From contig NZ_JACHEN010000011.1 of the NCBI RefSeq assembly GCF_014205875.1, positions 1 through 64,000 of the forward strand: 64,000 nucleotides of DNA, in the 5' to 3' direction. Positions 54,715 to 63,792 of this stretch are shown here, one piece after another (position 1 is the first letter of the stretch; each line of letters starts with the position of its first letter). The notes beneath the pieces were generated by a model. It saw only the letters and a list, made by a program, of their open reading frames with translations. It ran no database searches and was not told the DNA's origin. Source of the stretch: Anaerosolibacter carboniphilus (GTDB lineage Bacteria > Bacillota > Clostridia > Peptostreptococcales > Thermotaleaceae). Position numbers and translations under genes: made by a program.

Positions 54715-54938
54715 ATATACACGACCTCCTCTTCCAAAATTTTCTTATTACCTGTGATTATTATATTCCTATCTGGTAAAAATTACAACTTTTTTCTGCA
54801 TTTGTAATATAAGTGTAATATTCATGCTTCTTTCATGGTATTATAGACCTCTGTATCCCTTTTTATTCGCTGTATGAATAGGCATTTTAAGAAAGTGGCA
54901 TAACACCGCTAGATACGCTTAAGGAAAGTCTTAATGCT

Positions 54939-56057
54939 TTATTTTGAAAGACTATCATATACCTTCAACGTTTCCTTAGAAGCTTTTTCCCATGAAAACT
55001 TTCTAGTATGCGCTAATCCTCTCTGAATTAGCTGACCCCTTAATTCCTGATCGACAATGGTATCATAAATCCCCTGGGCTATGTCAACTATTTCAAGGGG
55101 ATTGATATAGGTACAGCTATTTCCCATTATTTCTGGAATAGAGGATACCTTCGATGTGACAACCGGTACACCGCACGCGGCAGCTTCAAGAGGTGGCAAA
55201 CCAAATCCTTCATATAAGGATGGATAAACAAAGCATTCACATGCATTATAAAATAAAGGTAAATCACCAGTTGGTACAAACCCAGTAAAAATTACCTTAT
55301 CCTCAATACTCAATTTCTCAGTAAGCCTTCTAAGGTTCCCATAGGTTCTTGATGGTTCTCCTAAGATCACAAGCTTATAATCTTCTTCAAACTCATGGCA
55401 AATCATATGAAAGGCCCGAATCAATCTAGCAATGTTTTTTCTAGGACTGAATCCGCCTAAATACAGTATATATGGGCTTGTGATTTGATATTCCTCTGCA
55501 ATTTTATTTTTTGCATCGCTTTTATCAACAGGCCTAAATATTTTGTCTGCTGCATGATAAATTACCTCAACTTTTTCCTTCGATACATCAAAATAGCGCA
55601 TGATATCTTTTTTAGAGTGGTGAGATACGGTAATGATTTTATCTGCCCTTGCAATAGCCTCAGGGGTATGCCGGAGCACATAGTCCAGATGGGGTTTATC
55701 GACGGTTTCTGGCATAATATAGGGAATCAAGTCATGAAGTGTAATAACCAACCTATGTTTTCCCATACTTGGGATACCTATCCCATTTACTGTGTTATGG
55801 AAAATATCTACTTTAGGATCTCTATCCCATTCCGTTCCATACATCAGCTTCCAAAAATCATCTCTCCGTTCTCTTTCTTCCTCATAGGAGGATCTATATA
55901 GATTCGCGAAAGAACGATCTTTTTTTTCTGGGTAGAAAAGCATATAAGTATTGAATAAATCTATATCCTTTAAATTTGAAATAATTTGACTCGTATAATT
56001 TCCTAAACCAGAACCTATGTGCCAACTTGCTACTCTAGCATCTATTCCAATCTTCAT
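54939..56057 (-). CDS. Glycosyltransferase, GT4 family
   Basis: A 372-aa GT-B fold transferase. N-terminal MKIGIDARVASWHIGSGLGNYTSQI is the acceptor-side motif, and GLPPLEAAACGVPVVTSKVSSIPEIMG near residue 303 with EGFGLPPLEA is the GT4 donor motif (E-x7-E). AAGGAG lies 8 nt before ATG 56057. The donor sugar and acceptor cannot be read from the sequence; cell-surface polysaccharide or glycolipid is likely. It stands between a peptide gene and the Rnf-like operon, divergent from the latter. Confidence 0.88.
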   Translation of the reverse strand: MKIGIDARVASWHIGSGLGNYTSQIISNLKDIDLFNTYMLFYPEKKDRSFANLYRSSYEEERERRDDFWKLMYGTEWDRDPKVDIFHNTVNGIGIPSMGKHRLVITLHDLIPYIMPETVDKPHLDYVLRHTPEAIARADKIITVSHHSKKDIMRYFDVSKEKVEVIYHAADKIFRPVDKSDAKNKIAEEYQITSPYILYLGGFSPRKNIARLIRAFHMICHEFEEDYKLVILGEPSRTYGNLRRLTEKLSIEDKVIFTGFVPTGDLPLFYNACECFVYPSLYEGFGLPPLEAAACGVPVVTSKVSSIPEIMGNSCTYINPLEIVDIAQGIYDTIVDQELRGQLIQRGLAHTRKFSWEKASKETLKVYDSLSK

Positions 56058-56305
56058 GCTATCGGCTCCTTTTCCATAATATCTTTTATGTAATTTGCCA
56101 CTTACCAACATTTTATGAAATACAGAGCCATAGTGTGAACATTATCATCTTCTTCAAAAGCAAACTACTTCAATGCAATAATGTACACCATCTAGCATAT
56201 TATGAATAATATGAGGTTTCTCCGATTTAATTTTTAAAAAGTAATGTTTTTAATATCCCATTTGTTGGGTATTGGATAGATATATCTTTAGAAGGGAGTG
56301 TCTAG

Positions 56306-57265
56306 ATGCGTGCGATAAAGAAGCCGTTGTTTATGAAGCAAAAGCTTATGAGAAAAGTAATTTACAGCCTCATTCCCATAGTGATTGCTTCCGTTTATTT
56401 TTTTGGACTTAGAGCTTTGGTTTTAATGGTATGGGTTGTGGGAATTGGAACAGCTACGGAATGGTTTTTTGAGAAGCGCTATAACAAGCCTATTTCGGAA
56501 GCGGTAATTGTAACTTGCATGTTGTACACACTTACCTTACCACCGTCTACACCTTTTTGGATTGCCGCAGTAGGAATTATGTTTGGTATTATCTTTGGCA
56601 AAGAAGTCTTCGGTGGGTTCGGTAGAAACGTATTTAATCCCGCCCTTGTGGCAAGATGCTTTGTATATGTATGTTTTCCAGAACCTTTGACAATTCATTG
56701 GGTAAAATCAGCCACAGGTTTCCCAGGCGGATTTGGAGTATGGCTCACCGAGAGCATCGATGCAGTATCCCAGTCTACACCCATGTTGATTTTTAGAGAA
56801 ACCAGCCAAACGGAATCTTTTGCTCGGTTATTCATTGGTAATATTCCTGGCTCCCTTGGAGAAACCAGTGCCTTACTGATCATTCTAGCTGCTATCTATC
56901 TAATCTATACTAAATCAGCATCATGGCAGACAATGATTGGTGTTTTTATGGGTTATCTTCTGATGAGTACCACCCTCTACATACTTGGTGCATCGACCAT
57001 ACCAAATCCTTTGTTTGGCCTGCTTTCTGGTGGATTGCTTTTTGGTACAGTTTTCATGGCAACCGATCCTATTTCATCCCCTATGACGGTCGAAGGAAAG
57101 TGGATTTACGGTGTCCTCATCGGTATTGTTACCGTCATTATTCGGGGCTATGCCCTGTTTGCTGGTGGTATCATGTTTGCTATATTGATCGGGAATACCT
57201 TTGCCCCCCTCATCGATGAAGGTGTTAAAATCTATAAAAGCAGCCGAAAGAAGGTGACTGCATGA
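56306..57265 (+). CDS. rnfD: RnfD/NqrB-like membrane subunit
   Basis: Integral membrane subunit (319 aa, about eight to ten segments) that carries FMN and passes electrons in the Rnf or Na+-NQR pump. The flavin-attachment motif D152-A-V-S-Q-S-T158 contains Thr158, the expected covalent FMN site. Its length fits RnfD better than the longer NqrB. It opens the operon; GAAGGGAG precedes the ATG, and 4 nt overlap the next gene. Upstream there is no RnfC or NqrA gene, which is unusual. Confidence 0.88.
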   Translation: MRAIKKPLFMKQKLMRKVIYSLIPIVIASVYFFGLRALVLMVWVVGIGTATEWFFEKRYNKPISEAVIVTCMLYTLTLPPSTPFWIAAVGIMFGIIFGKEVFGGFGRNVFNPALVARCFVYVCFPEPLTIHWVKSATGFPGGFGVWLTESIDAVSQSTPMLIFRETSQTESFARLFIGNIPGSLGETSALLIILAAIYLIYTKSASWQTMIGVFMGYLLMSTTLYILGASTIPNPLFGLLSGGLLFGTVFMATDPISSPMTVEGKWIYGVLIGIVTVIIRGYALFAGGIMFAILIGNTFAPLIDEGVKIYKSSRKKVTA

Positions 57266-57864
57266 AAAAAGGTAGTCTCTATTCCATTCTCTTTATGATG
57301 GTAATTACAGCTGTTTTCACCTTTGCATTATCTGCTTTACATCAAAATACCATTGTTGCAGTTCAAGGGAATCAGCTTATTAAAAATCAAAAGAAAATAC
57401 TATATGCCTTTAATATTCCATTTGACGATACCATGAAAACTGAAGAAATCAATACACTTTATAACACACACATCAAAGAATCAAAGCGTGGAGACCTTCT
57501 TATCTATGAAGGCTATATCGATGACCAACTTCAAGGATATGCCACAGAGATGGAGGGCCCTGGTCTCTGGGGAAACATCCATGGTGTTATTGCCATCAAT
57601 AAGGATTTAGATGCGATTCTAGGAGTTGATTTTTTAACCCATTCCGAAACACCCGGCCTAGGCGGTCGTATAGATGAGCAATGGTTTAAAGAGCAGTTTA
57701 GAAATATTCCATTGAATACAACATCACCCTACGTCCTATATAGACCATCACCCGATGGTACTGTTGATGCTATTGCAGGTGCTACCCTAACCTCAAAGGC
57801 CGTATTGGACATCGTGAATGACAGTCTAAATCAGTTCCTAGATACCGAGAGAGGAGGCAAATAA
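57262..57864 (+). CDS. rnfG: RnfG/NqrC-like FMN-binding subunit
   Basis: A 200-aa subunit with one N-terminal membrane segment (about residues 5-27) and an extracytoplasmic FMN-binding domain. The motif D169-A-I-A-G-A-T175-L-T carries the threonine for covalent FMN attachment by ApbE-type flavin transferase. The 200-aa length is closer to RnfG than to the 260-aa NqrC. The preceding rnfD overlaps it by 4 nt. Confidence 0.9.
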   Translation: MKKGSLYSILFMMVITAVFTFALSALHQNTIVAVQGNQLIKNQKKILYAFNIPFDDTMKTEEINTLYNTHIKESKRGDLLIYEGYIDDQLQGYATEMEGPGLWGNIHGVIAINKDLDAILGVDFLTHSETPGLGGRIDEQWFKEQFRNIPLNTTSPYVLYRPSPDGTVDAIAGATLTSKAVLDIVNDSLNQFLDTERGGK

Positions 57865-57867
57865 TCC

Positions 57868-58488
57868 ATGACGAATACAAAAAAAATATTTACAGCAGGG
57901 CTTTGGAAAGATAATCCGATTTTTCGTCAAATATTAGGCATTTGTTCAGCCCTAGCAGTTACCAATTTGATGTTGAACTCCTTTGTGATGGGCATTGGCC
58001 TTATCTTCGTAACTTCATTCTCCAGCTTAACCGTTTCCCTGATTCGTCAATATACCCCTAAGCATATTCGAATGATGGTTCAAACACTAATCATCTCCTC
58101 CTATGTCATTATCGTGGATATCGTTTTAAAGGCCTATTACCCTACCATGAGTGAAGCCCTAGGTCCTTATGTGGGGTTGATCATTACAAACTGTATTATC
58201 ATGGGCAGATGTGAAGCGTTCGCTCAAAATAATACACCTATTGTTTCTTTTCTAGATGGCGTTGCCTCTGGCACTGGCTATGCATTCATTCTTCTAGTAA
58301 TCGCATTTTTTCGAGAGCTCATGGGGTTTGGAACACTATTCGGTTATCCTATACTTGGCAGTTGGTGGATGAAATGGACTCTAATGATTATGCCTCCCGG
58401 TGCCTTCTTCATGTTAGCCATTGTTATTTGGGTCGCTCGAAACCTATCTCCTGAAGATGAAAAAGAGAAAGAAGGTGCAACTGCATGA
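57868..58488 (+). CDS. rnfE: RnfE/NqrD-like membrane subunit
   Basis: A 206-aa membrane protein with six segments. Conserved Cys in NPIFRQILGICSALAVTN and in VGLIITNCIIMGR would be ligands of the intramembrane iron centre shared with RnfA. It overlaps rnfA by 4 nt. In known complexes it forms a pseudo-symmetric pair with RnfA. Confidence 0.92.
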   Translation: MTNTKKIFTAGLWKDNPIFRQILGICSALAVTNLMLNSFVMGIGLIFVTSFSSLTVSLIRQYTPKHIRMMVQTLIISSYVIIVDIVLKAYYPTMSEALGPYVGLIITNCIIMGRCEAFAQNNTPIVSFLDGVASGTGYAFILLVIAFFRELMGFGTLFGYPILGSWWMKWTLMIMPPGAFFMLAIVIWVARNLSPEDEKEKEGATA

Positions 58489-59075
58489 TGGAAATCAATC
58501 CAATTGTTATTCTATTTGCAGCAATTTTTACAAACAACATGATTTTTTCAAATTTTCTAGGTATGTGCTCTTTTATTGCTGTATCCAAAGAGATTAATAC
58601 CTCTTTAGGTCTTGGTCAAGCAGTAACATTTGTCATTACCGCCACCACCATACTCAACTATTTGGTTTACCATTATGTCTTAGTTCCTTTACAGTTGGAA
58701 TACATGCGGTTTATTGTCTTTATCATCGTAATTGCTGCCTTCGTTCAGTTGGTTGAAATGATTTTGGAACGATATATGCCGAATTTATATTATGCCTTGG
58801 GTATATTTCTCCCCTTAATCACTGTCAATTGTGCCATTCTAGGCGTATCACTTTTTATGGTCATCCGCAAATATAGTTTTCTTCAATCAGTCGCCTTTGG
58901 TTTAGGATCTGGGTTAGGCTGGACTTTAGCCATCCTCGCACTGGCGGGCATCAGGCAAAAAATCAAAAAGAATAGAATTCCAAGAGGTCTTGAGGGTCCC
59001 GGGATCACGCTCATTATCATCGGTTTGATGGCCCTTGCTTTTACCGGCTTCTCAGGAATTGTACAGATACAATAG
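58485..59075 (+). CDS. rnfA: RnfA/NqrE-like membrane subunit
   Basis: A 196-aa membrane protein of six segments with the matching Cys in IFSNFLGMCSFIAVSKEINTS and LITVNCAILGVSL, the partner half of the iron site. It overlaps rnfE and is followed 12 nt later by the NqrF-like gene. In normal rnf operons rnfB comes next; here it is replaced. Confidence 0.93.
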   Translation: MMEINPIVILFAAIFTNNMIFSNFLGMCSFIAVSKEINTSLGLGQAVTFVITATTILNYLVYHYVLVPLQLEYMRFIVFIIVIAAFVQLVEMILERYMPNLYYALGIFLPLITVNCAILGVSLFMVIRKYSFLQSVAFGLGSGLGWTLAILALAGIRQKIKKNRIPRGLEGPGITLIIIGLMALAFTGFSGIVQIQ

Positions 59076-59087
59076 GGGGTGTTTTCC

Positions 59088-60185
59088 ATGACCATTGGTA
59101 TCTCAGTTATCGTTATCAGCGCTATTGCAGGTGTCTTAGCATTGCTCCTGGCCTTAGCCAATTCTTACATCGCCAATTATGGAGAATGTAAGATTATCAT
59201 TAATGATGAGAAGGAAATCACCGTAGAGGGGGGCAATTCTCTCCTAACATCTTTGCGGGACAGTCAAATTTTTATTCCCTCAGCCTGCGGCGGAAAAGGA
59301 AGCTGCGCCTATTGTAAAGTATCGGTCATCGAAGGTGGCGGTCCTGTACTTTCAACGGAATTACCTTATTTAACTGCACAAGAAATGAAAAACAATACAC
59401 GTCTATCCTGTCAATGCAAAGTAAAGGAAAACATGAAAATCCGAATCCCTGAAGAATTATTCAATGTAAAGGAATTCCGTGCCCTTGTGGAGAAAATAGA
59501 AATCCTTTCTCCAACCATTAAGCTTCTACGATTAAAACTCATTGAACCTCAACAAATTAATTTTAAACCAGGGCAATATATTCAGCTGAAAGCTCCAATC
59601 TACGAGGGGAACAATGAGGAAGTATACAGAGCCTATTCAGTAGCATCCAATACCAATAAGCCTGATCATGTTGATCTGATCATCGGATATGTTCCCAATG
59701 GGATATGTACAACCTATGTTCATAAGTTTCTTCATGAAGGTGATGAAGTGCTGTTTAATGGGCCCTATGGCGATTTCTATCTTCAAGAAAACGATAGAGA
59801 AATGATTTTGATTGCTGTAGGTACAGGTATGGCGCCTATGCGAGCGATACTCTATCAAATGGTAGCACAAGGCACTACGAGAAAAGCAACTTATTTCTTT
59901 GGTGCGCGTACGCTGGAAGATTTAATTTTGACAGAGGAAATGAAATCCTTTGAAGAAAAGCTTCCCAGCTTTACATTCTCCCCTTGTCTATCCCGTCCAT
60001 CCCCTGAAGATAAGTGGACTGGCGAAGTAGGCCGCGTTACAGATCTCATAGAGAAGTATATTGTAAGTGGAGAGAACAAGGAAGCCTACCTCTGCGGCAG
60101 CAAGGCAATGATCGAATCAACCATTGATACTTTAAAGAAAAAAGGCATTCCTGAGAGCTTGATCTATTATGACAAATTCGACTAA
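59088..60185 (+). CDS. nqrF: NqrF-like NADH dehydrogenase subunit
   Basis: A 365-aa flavoprotein: N-terminal membrane anchor (residues 4-27), ferredoxin domain with [2Fe-2S] ligands Cys67, Cys73, Cys76 and Cys108 (the NqrF spacing CX5CX2CX31C), FAD domain with RAYSVAS near residue 185, and an NAD domain with GTGMAPMRAIL near residue 247, ending in YYDKFD. This is the electron-input subunit of Na+-NQR. It replaces RnfB in a rnfDGEA operon. It is shorter than the roughly 405-aa NqrF of gamma-proteobacteria. GGGGGTG precedes ATG 59088. Confidence 0.92.
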   Translation: MTIGISVIVISAIAGVLALLLALANSYIANYGECKIIINDEKEITVEGGNSLLTSLRDSQIFIPSACGGKGSCAYCKVSVIEGGGPVLSTELPYLTAQEMKNNTRLSCQCKVKENMKIRIPEELFNVKEFRALVEKIEILSPTIKLLRLKLIEPQQINFKPGQYIQLKAPIYEGNNEEVYRAYSVASNTNKPDHVDLIIGYVPNGICTTYVHKFLHEGDEVLFNGPYGDFYLQENDREMILIAVGTGMAPMRAILYQMVAQGTTRKATYFFGARTLEDLILTEEMKSFEEKLPSFTFSPCLSRPSPEDKWTGEVGRVTDLIEKYIVSGENKEAYLCGSKAMIESTIDTLKKKGIPESLIYYDKFD

Positions 60186-60187
60186 CT

Positions 60188-60340
60188 AGAACTTGCCTAT
60201 CGGCAATTTATTTTCGCTAGGAAACCCTAGGCCTGCAATGCAGGTTCCTGAGGACCTTCCTGAATACGGCAAAGGGGCATCCCCTCTGCACATCCCATAT
60301 ATAGGAAATTGAAAACCATAATTTCCTATATATGAACAAA
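60188..60340. repeat. Structured intergenic repeat, copy 5
   Basis: The core (ACTTGCCTATCGGCAATTT, TTCGCTAGGAAACCCTAG, CTGAATACGGCAAAGGGG, CCCCTCTGCACATCC) matches the copy at 5100 in long blocks. The terminal stem is a perfect 15 bp (60296-60310 with 60320-60334) around the loop GAAAACCAT, identical to the loop at 5077-5085. It lies between convergent nqrF and galU. Confidence 0.78.
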
Positions 60341-60343
60341 ATG

Positions 60344-60373
60344 AACAGGTGGCTCATGACTGAACCACCTGTT
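60344..60373 (-). terminator. Terminator of galU
   Basis: Minus strand AACAGGTGG, 12-nt loop, CCACCTGTT then CATTTTGTTC, overlapping the stop codon. Confidence 0.75.
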
Positions 60374-61268
60374 ATGCTGTATTCTTGACATTTATATTTT
60401 TTATATCTCCTACAAGTTCTTTAAGATACTCCCTAAAAACCTCATTTAAATCTTCTCTGTCTAATGCAAATTCCACCGTAGCTTGGAGATATCCCAATTT
60501 ATCACCCACATCGTATCTTTTCCCTTGAAAATTATAAGCATAGATAGCTTCCATTCCATTGAGCTCCTTTAAAGCATCTGTCAACTGTATTTCTCCACTC
60601 TTCCCGGGTTCGAGGTGTTCCAATATATTAAATATACGGGGCGTAATAATATATCTACCCATGATGGCAATATTTGATGGTGCTTCCTGTATATCTGGTT
60701 TCTCAACCAAATGATCTACCTTATAGACATGTTGATCAATGATTTTGCAATCTACGATCCCATATTTCGATACTTCTTGTGGACTAACTTTTTGCACACC
60801 AAGTACAGAGGTTTTATATCTATTGTATATCTCGATTAACTGCTGAAGGCAGGGTTTATTACTTTTTACAATATCATCTCCCAACATAACGGCAAAGGGC
60901 TCGTTTCCAATAAAAGATTTTGCACAGTAGATGGCATGCCCTAAGCCTAGAGGCTCCTTTTGTCGTACATAGTGGATATTTACCGCCTTCGATATACTTT
61001 CCATATGAGATAATAAATCGAGCTTATTTTTTTTCCTTAGCTCCATCTCCAATTCTACAGACTTATCAAAATGATCTTCAATGGATCTTTTATTTCTGCC
61101 TGTAATAATTAATATATCCTCAATTCCTGAAGCCAGCGCTTCTTCGACAATATACTGTATCGTCGGCTTATCAACGATAGGCAGCATCTCCTTCGGCTGT
61201 GCTTTTGTAGCAGGTAAAAATCTAGTTCCAAGCCCGGCCGCAGGTATGATGACTTTTTTGATTTTCAA
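60372..61268 (-). CDS. galU: UTP-glucose-1-phosphate uridylyltransferase
   Basis: Cytoplasmic nucleotidyltransferase (298 aa) making UDP-glucose. The pyrophosphorylase signature IIPAAGLGTRFLPATKAQPKEMLPIVDKP starts at residue 7; VEKP near 188 and GEIQLTDAL near 225 complete it. The apparent start is TTG at 61268 with AAAGG 10 nt upstream; the frame overlaps the end of ugd by 47 nt, so translation is coupled. It supplies the substrate of the neighbouring UDP-glucose dehydrogenase. Confidence 0.95.
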   Translation of the reverse strand: MKIKKVIIPAAGLGTRFLPATKAQPKEMLPIVDKPTIQYIVEEALASGIEDILIITGRNKRSIEDHFDKSVELEMELRKKNKLDLLSHMESISKAVNIHYVRQKEPLGLGHAIYCAKSFIGNEPFAVMLGDDIVKSNKPCLQQLIEIYNRYKTSVLGVQKVSPQEVSKYGIVDCKIIDQHVYKVDHLVEKPDIQEAPSNIAIMGRYIITPRIFNILEHLEPGKSGEIQLTDALKELNGMEAIYAYNFQGKRYDVGDKLGYLQATVEFALDREDLNEVFREYLKELVGDIKNINVKNTA

Positions 61269-62610
61269 TGGGGATCATCCTTTCCTCTATTGAGCAGATT
61301 GCAGTGAATTGACAGTTATCTATCCCAATACCATAGTATTCAAATCCTTTCGCACGCATAGCTTTGGCTTCAAATATATTTCGTCCATCTATAAATACTC
61401 TGCGATTCATAAGGGATCTAATTTTGCGTACATTCAATTCCTTAAATTCCTTCCATTCCGTTAGCAGTAGCACTGCATCGGATCCTGCAATCGCATCATA
61501 AGCCTCATGAAAATAATGAATCGGTAGTTTTAATACTCTTTTTGCATTCTCTATGGCAATTGGATCATATGCTTTGATTTTGGCACCTCTTTTATGTAAT
61601 TCATTTATAATATCCAAAGACGGTGCCTCCCTTATATCATCTGTGTCTGGCTTAAAAGTTAAGCCTAAAACCGTTATTTGGACACCTCTTAAATCCGGAA
61701 AGAGATTATCTAAAATCATAATCGGCTTCATCTTTTGCTCCTCATTTACCTGTAAGGTCTCCCTGATAATCCTAAAGTCATAATTTAACTTCTCTCCAAT
61801 TTTGATTAGACCTTTCACGTCCTTTGGAAAGCATGCTCCTCCAAATCCAATACCTGCGTTTAAAAACTTCTCACCAATTCTTTTATCAAGACCCATTCCC
61901 TTTGCAACTTCATTAACATTGGCACCTGTTTTTTCACAGATATTTGCGATTTCATTAATGAAAGATATTTTTGTTGCTAAAAATGCATTGGATGCATATT
62001 TAATTAATTCAGCACTTTCTGGATCCGTAGTAAAGATTTTCTGTTTTAGCGGCCTGTACAAGTCATGCAATATTTTTGTAGCCTTTTTTGATGTGCTTCC
62101 AATGACAATACGGTCTCCCTGAAAAGTATCAAGAACAGCACTTCCTTCCCTTAGGAATTCTGGGTTAGATATAACATCAAATTCAACCTCTCTCTTTAGA
62201 TGCCGTTGAATGATCTCAGCCACTCTTTTTACAGAGCCTACAGGTACAGTGCTCTTGTTTACAATAATTTTATAGGCATCCAGTGATTTTCCAATTTCTC
62301 CAGCGACTTCATCGACCTGTGACATATCAATATCTCCATTCTCATGGGATGGTGTTCCGACTGCAATGAATATTATTGTAGCATGCCTTACTGCATCCTC
62401 AACAGATGTCGTAAAATGCAATCGGTTCTCTCCTATATTTCTGATCAGCATATCTTCAAGATGTGCTTCATAAATTGGTAAAATTCCATTTTTAAGATTT
62501 TCGATCTTTTTATGATCTTTGTCTACACAGGTGATATCATTCCCGATTTCTGCTAAACATGTTCCCGTGACCAATCCCACATATCCCGTTCCAATTACAG
62601 AAATTTTCAT
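61222..62610 (-). CDS. ugd: UDP-glucose 6-dehydrogenase
   Basis: NAD-dependent enzyme (462 aa) oxidising UDP-glucose to UDP-glucuronate. N-terminal GTGYVGLVTGTCLAEIGNDITCVD, AVGTPSHENGDIDMS near residue 85, GFGGACFPKDVKGLI near 262 with catalytic Cys, and the C-terminal domain with GLTFKPDTDDIREAPSLDII near 322. The ending runs past the usual GFEYYGIG to overlap galU by 47 nt. It feeds UDP-GlcA to surface polymer or glycolipid synthesis with the adjacent glycosyltransferase. Confidence 0.95.
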   Translation of the reverse strand: MKISVIGTGYVGLVTGTCLAEIGNDITCVDKDHKKIENLKNGILPIYEAHLEDMLIRNIGENRLHFTTSVEDAVRHATIIFIAVGTPSHENGDIDMSQVDEVAGEIGKSLDAYKIIVNKSTVPVGSVKRVAEIIQRHLKREVEFDVISNPEFLREGSAVLDTFQGDRIVIGSTSKKATKILHDLYRPLKQKIFTTDPESAELIKYASNAFLATKISFINEIANICEKTGANVNEVAKGMGLDKRIGEKFLNAGIGFGGACFPKDVKGLIKIGEKLNYDFRIIRETLQVNEEQKMKPIMILDNLFPDLRGVQITVLGLTFKPDTDDIREAPSLDIINELHKRGAKIKAYDPIAIENAKRVLKLPIHYFHEAYDAIAGSDAVLLLTEWKEFKELNVRKIRSLMNRRVFIDGRNIFEAKAMRAKGFEYYGIGIDNCQFTAICSIEERMIPIENQKSHHTCGRAWN

Positions 62611-62629
62611 GATTCATTGTCTCCTTTTC

Positions 62630-63781
62630 TCATGCAGTCTTCCTATTCGATTCTTTTCCAACGCTGCACTGAATTACGCTTTCATAGCTTTTAACCAATC
62701 GATCGAATATACGGTTCCAAGTCATCTGCAAAGTGTATTTTCTACCGTTTTCACCAAGGAGCTTTCTTAATGCTGGATTGCGAATTAAGTTTTCGCATGC
62801 TTCATGGAATTCTGCAACATTCCTACTTCCACAAGATATGCCGTTAAAACCGTCTACTAAATTTTCCCGAATGCCACCTTCTCCACACGCAATAACCGCT
62901 ATACCGGAAGCCATAGCTTCTAAGATTACATTTCCATAGGTTTCGGTAGAGGAAGGAAATAGAAAAACATCTGAGGATGCATATAATTGAGCAAGTTCAT
63001 GACCTTTTTTAAGCCCTGTAAAAGTCATATTATCAAATGCTTTTTCCCTTAATTCATGTAAAAGAGGCCCATCACCTACCATAAGAAAATGAATTTGTTT
63101 CATATAGCGATGATTGAGTTGTTCTGCCACTTTCATAAATATATCTAGGTCCTTCTCAGGAGACATTCTCCCTACATATAAAAACACTATTTTATCATTG
63201 ATATGATAGTGCAACCGCAGTTCTTTATTTCTCCTTTTAGGGGAAAACTGTTCCACGTCAATACCTCTTCCCCACACTTCTAAATTATTGATTCCATGTT
63301 CTTTTAAAACCTCTAGCGTAGCATTTGAAGGACAATAGTTTTTCTCACAATGACTATGAAACCATTTGAAAAAATTCCAAGAAATGTTTTCTAAAAATTT
63401 TAGATTAAAATACGCTAAATATTGGGGAATATTTGTATGATAAGAAGATACCAAGGGAATCTGATATGTTTTCGCATATTTCAGTCCACACAATCCGATA
63501 TTGAAGGGTGTAACTACATGTATTAGATCTGGTTTGAAATCATTTAACTGTTCCACAATAGACAAATAATTTGGTAATGCTACTCTACATTCTGGATAAA
63601 GAAAAAAGCGAAAGCTGAAAAAACCTACAATTTTACTATTATATTCTTCATTTCCATCTTGAGGGATGAATACCCTATAATCGATATTGTTTTCATCAAA
63701 ATGGCCTAAAAGCTTATTTAGGGTTTTCGTTACTCCATTAATTTGTGGAAAAAAAGTATCTGTAAAAATTGCTACCTTCAT
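62630..63781 (-). CDS. Glycosyltransferase, GT4 family (MgtA-like)
   Basis: A 383-aa GT-B enzyme starting MKVAIFTDTFFPQINGVTKTL, with HVVTPFNIGLCGLKYAKTYQIPLVSSYHTNIP near residue 88, VGDGPLLHELREKA near 245 and PSSTETYGNVILEAMASGIAVIACGEGGIRENL near 283 (donor motif). The sequence is like glucuronosyl/glucosyl-diacylglycerol transferases. With ugd and galU downstream, UDP-glucuronate is a plausible donor (inference). AAGGAGGG precedes the ATG. Confidence 0.9.
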   Translation of the reverse strand: MKVAIFTDTFFPQINGVTKTLNKLLGHFDENNIDYRVFIPQDGNEEYNSKIVGFFSFRFFLYPECRVALPNYLSIVEQLNDFKPDLIHVVTPFNIGLCGLKYAKTYQIPLVSSYHTNIPQYLAYFNLKFLENISWNFFKWFHSHCEKNYCPSNATLEVLKEHGINNLEVWGRGIDVEQFSPKRRNKELRLHYHINDKIVFLYVGRMSPEKDLDIFMKVAEQLNHRYMKQIHFLMVGDGPLLHELREKAFDNMTFTGLKKGHELAQLYASSDVFLFPSSTETYGNVILEAMASGIAVIACGEGGIRENLVDGFNGISCGSRNVAEFHEACENLIRNPALRKLLGENGRKYTLQMTWNRIFDRLVKSYESVIQCSVGKESNRKTA

Positions 63782-63792
63782 GCTTGCCCTCC

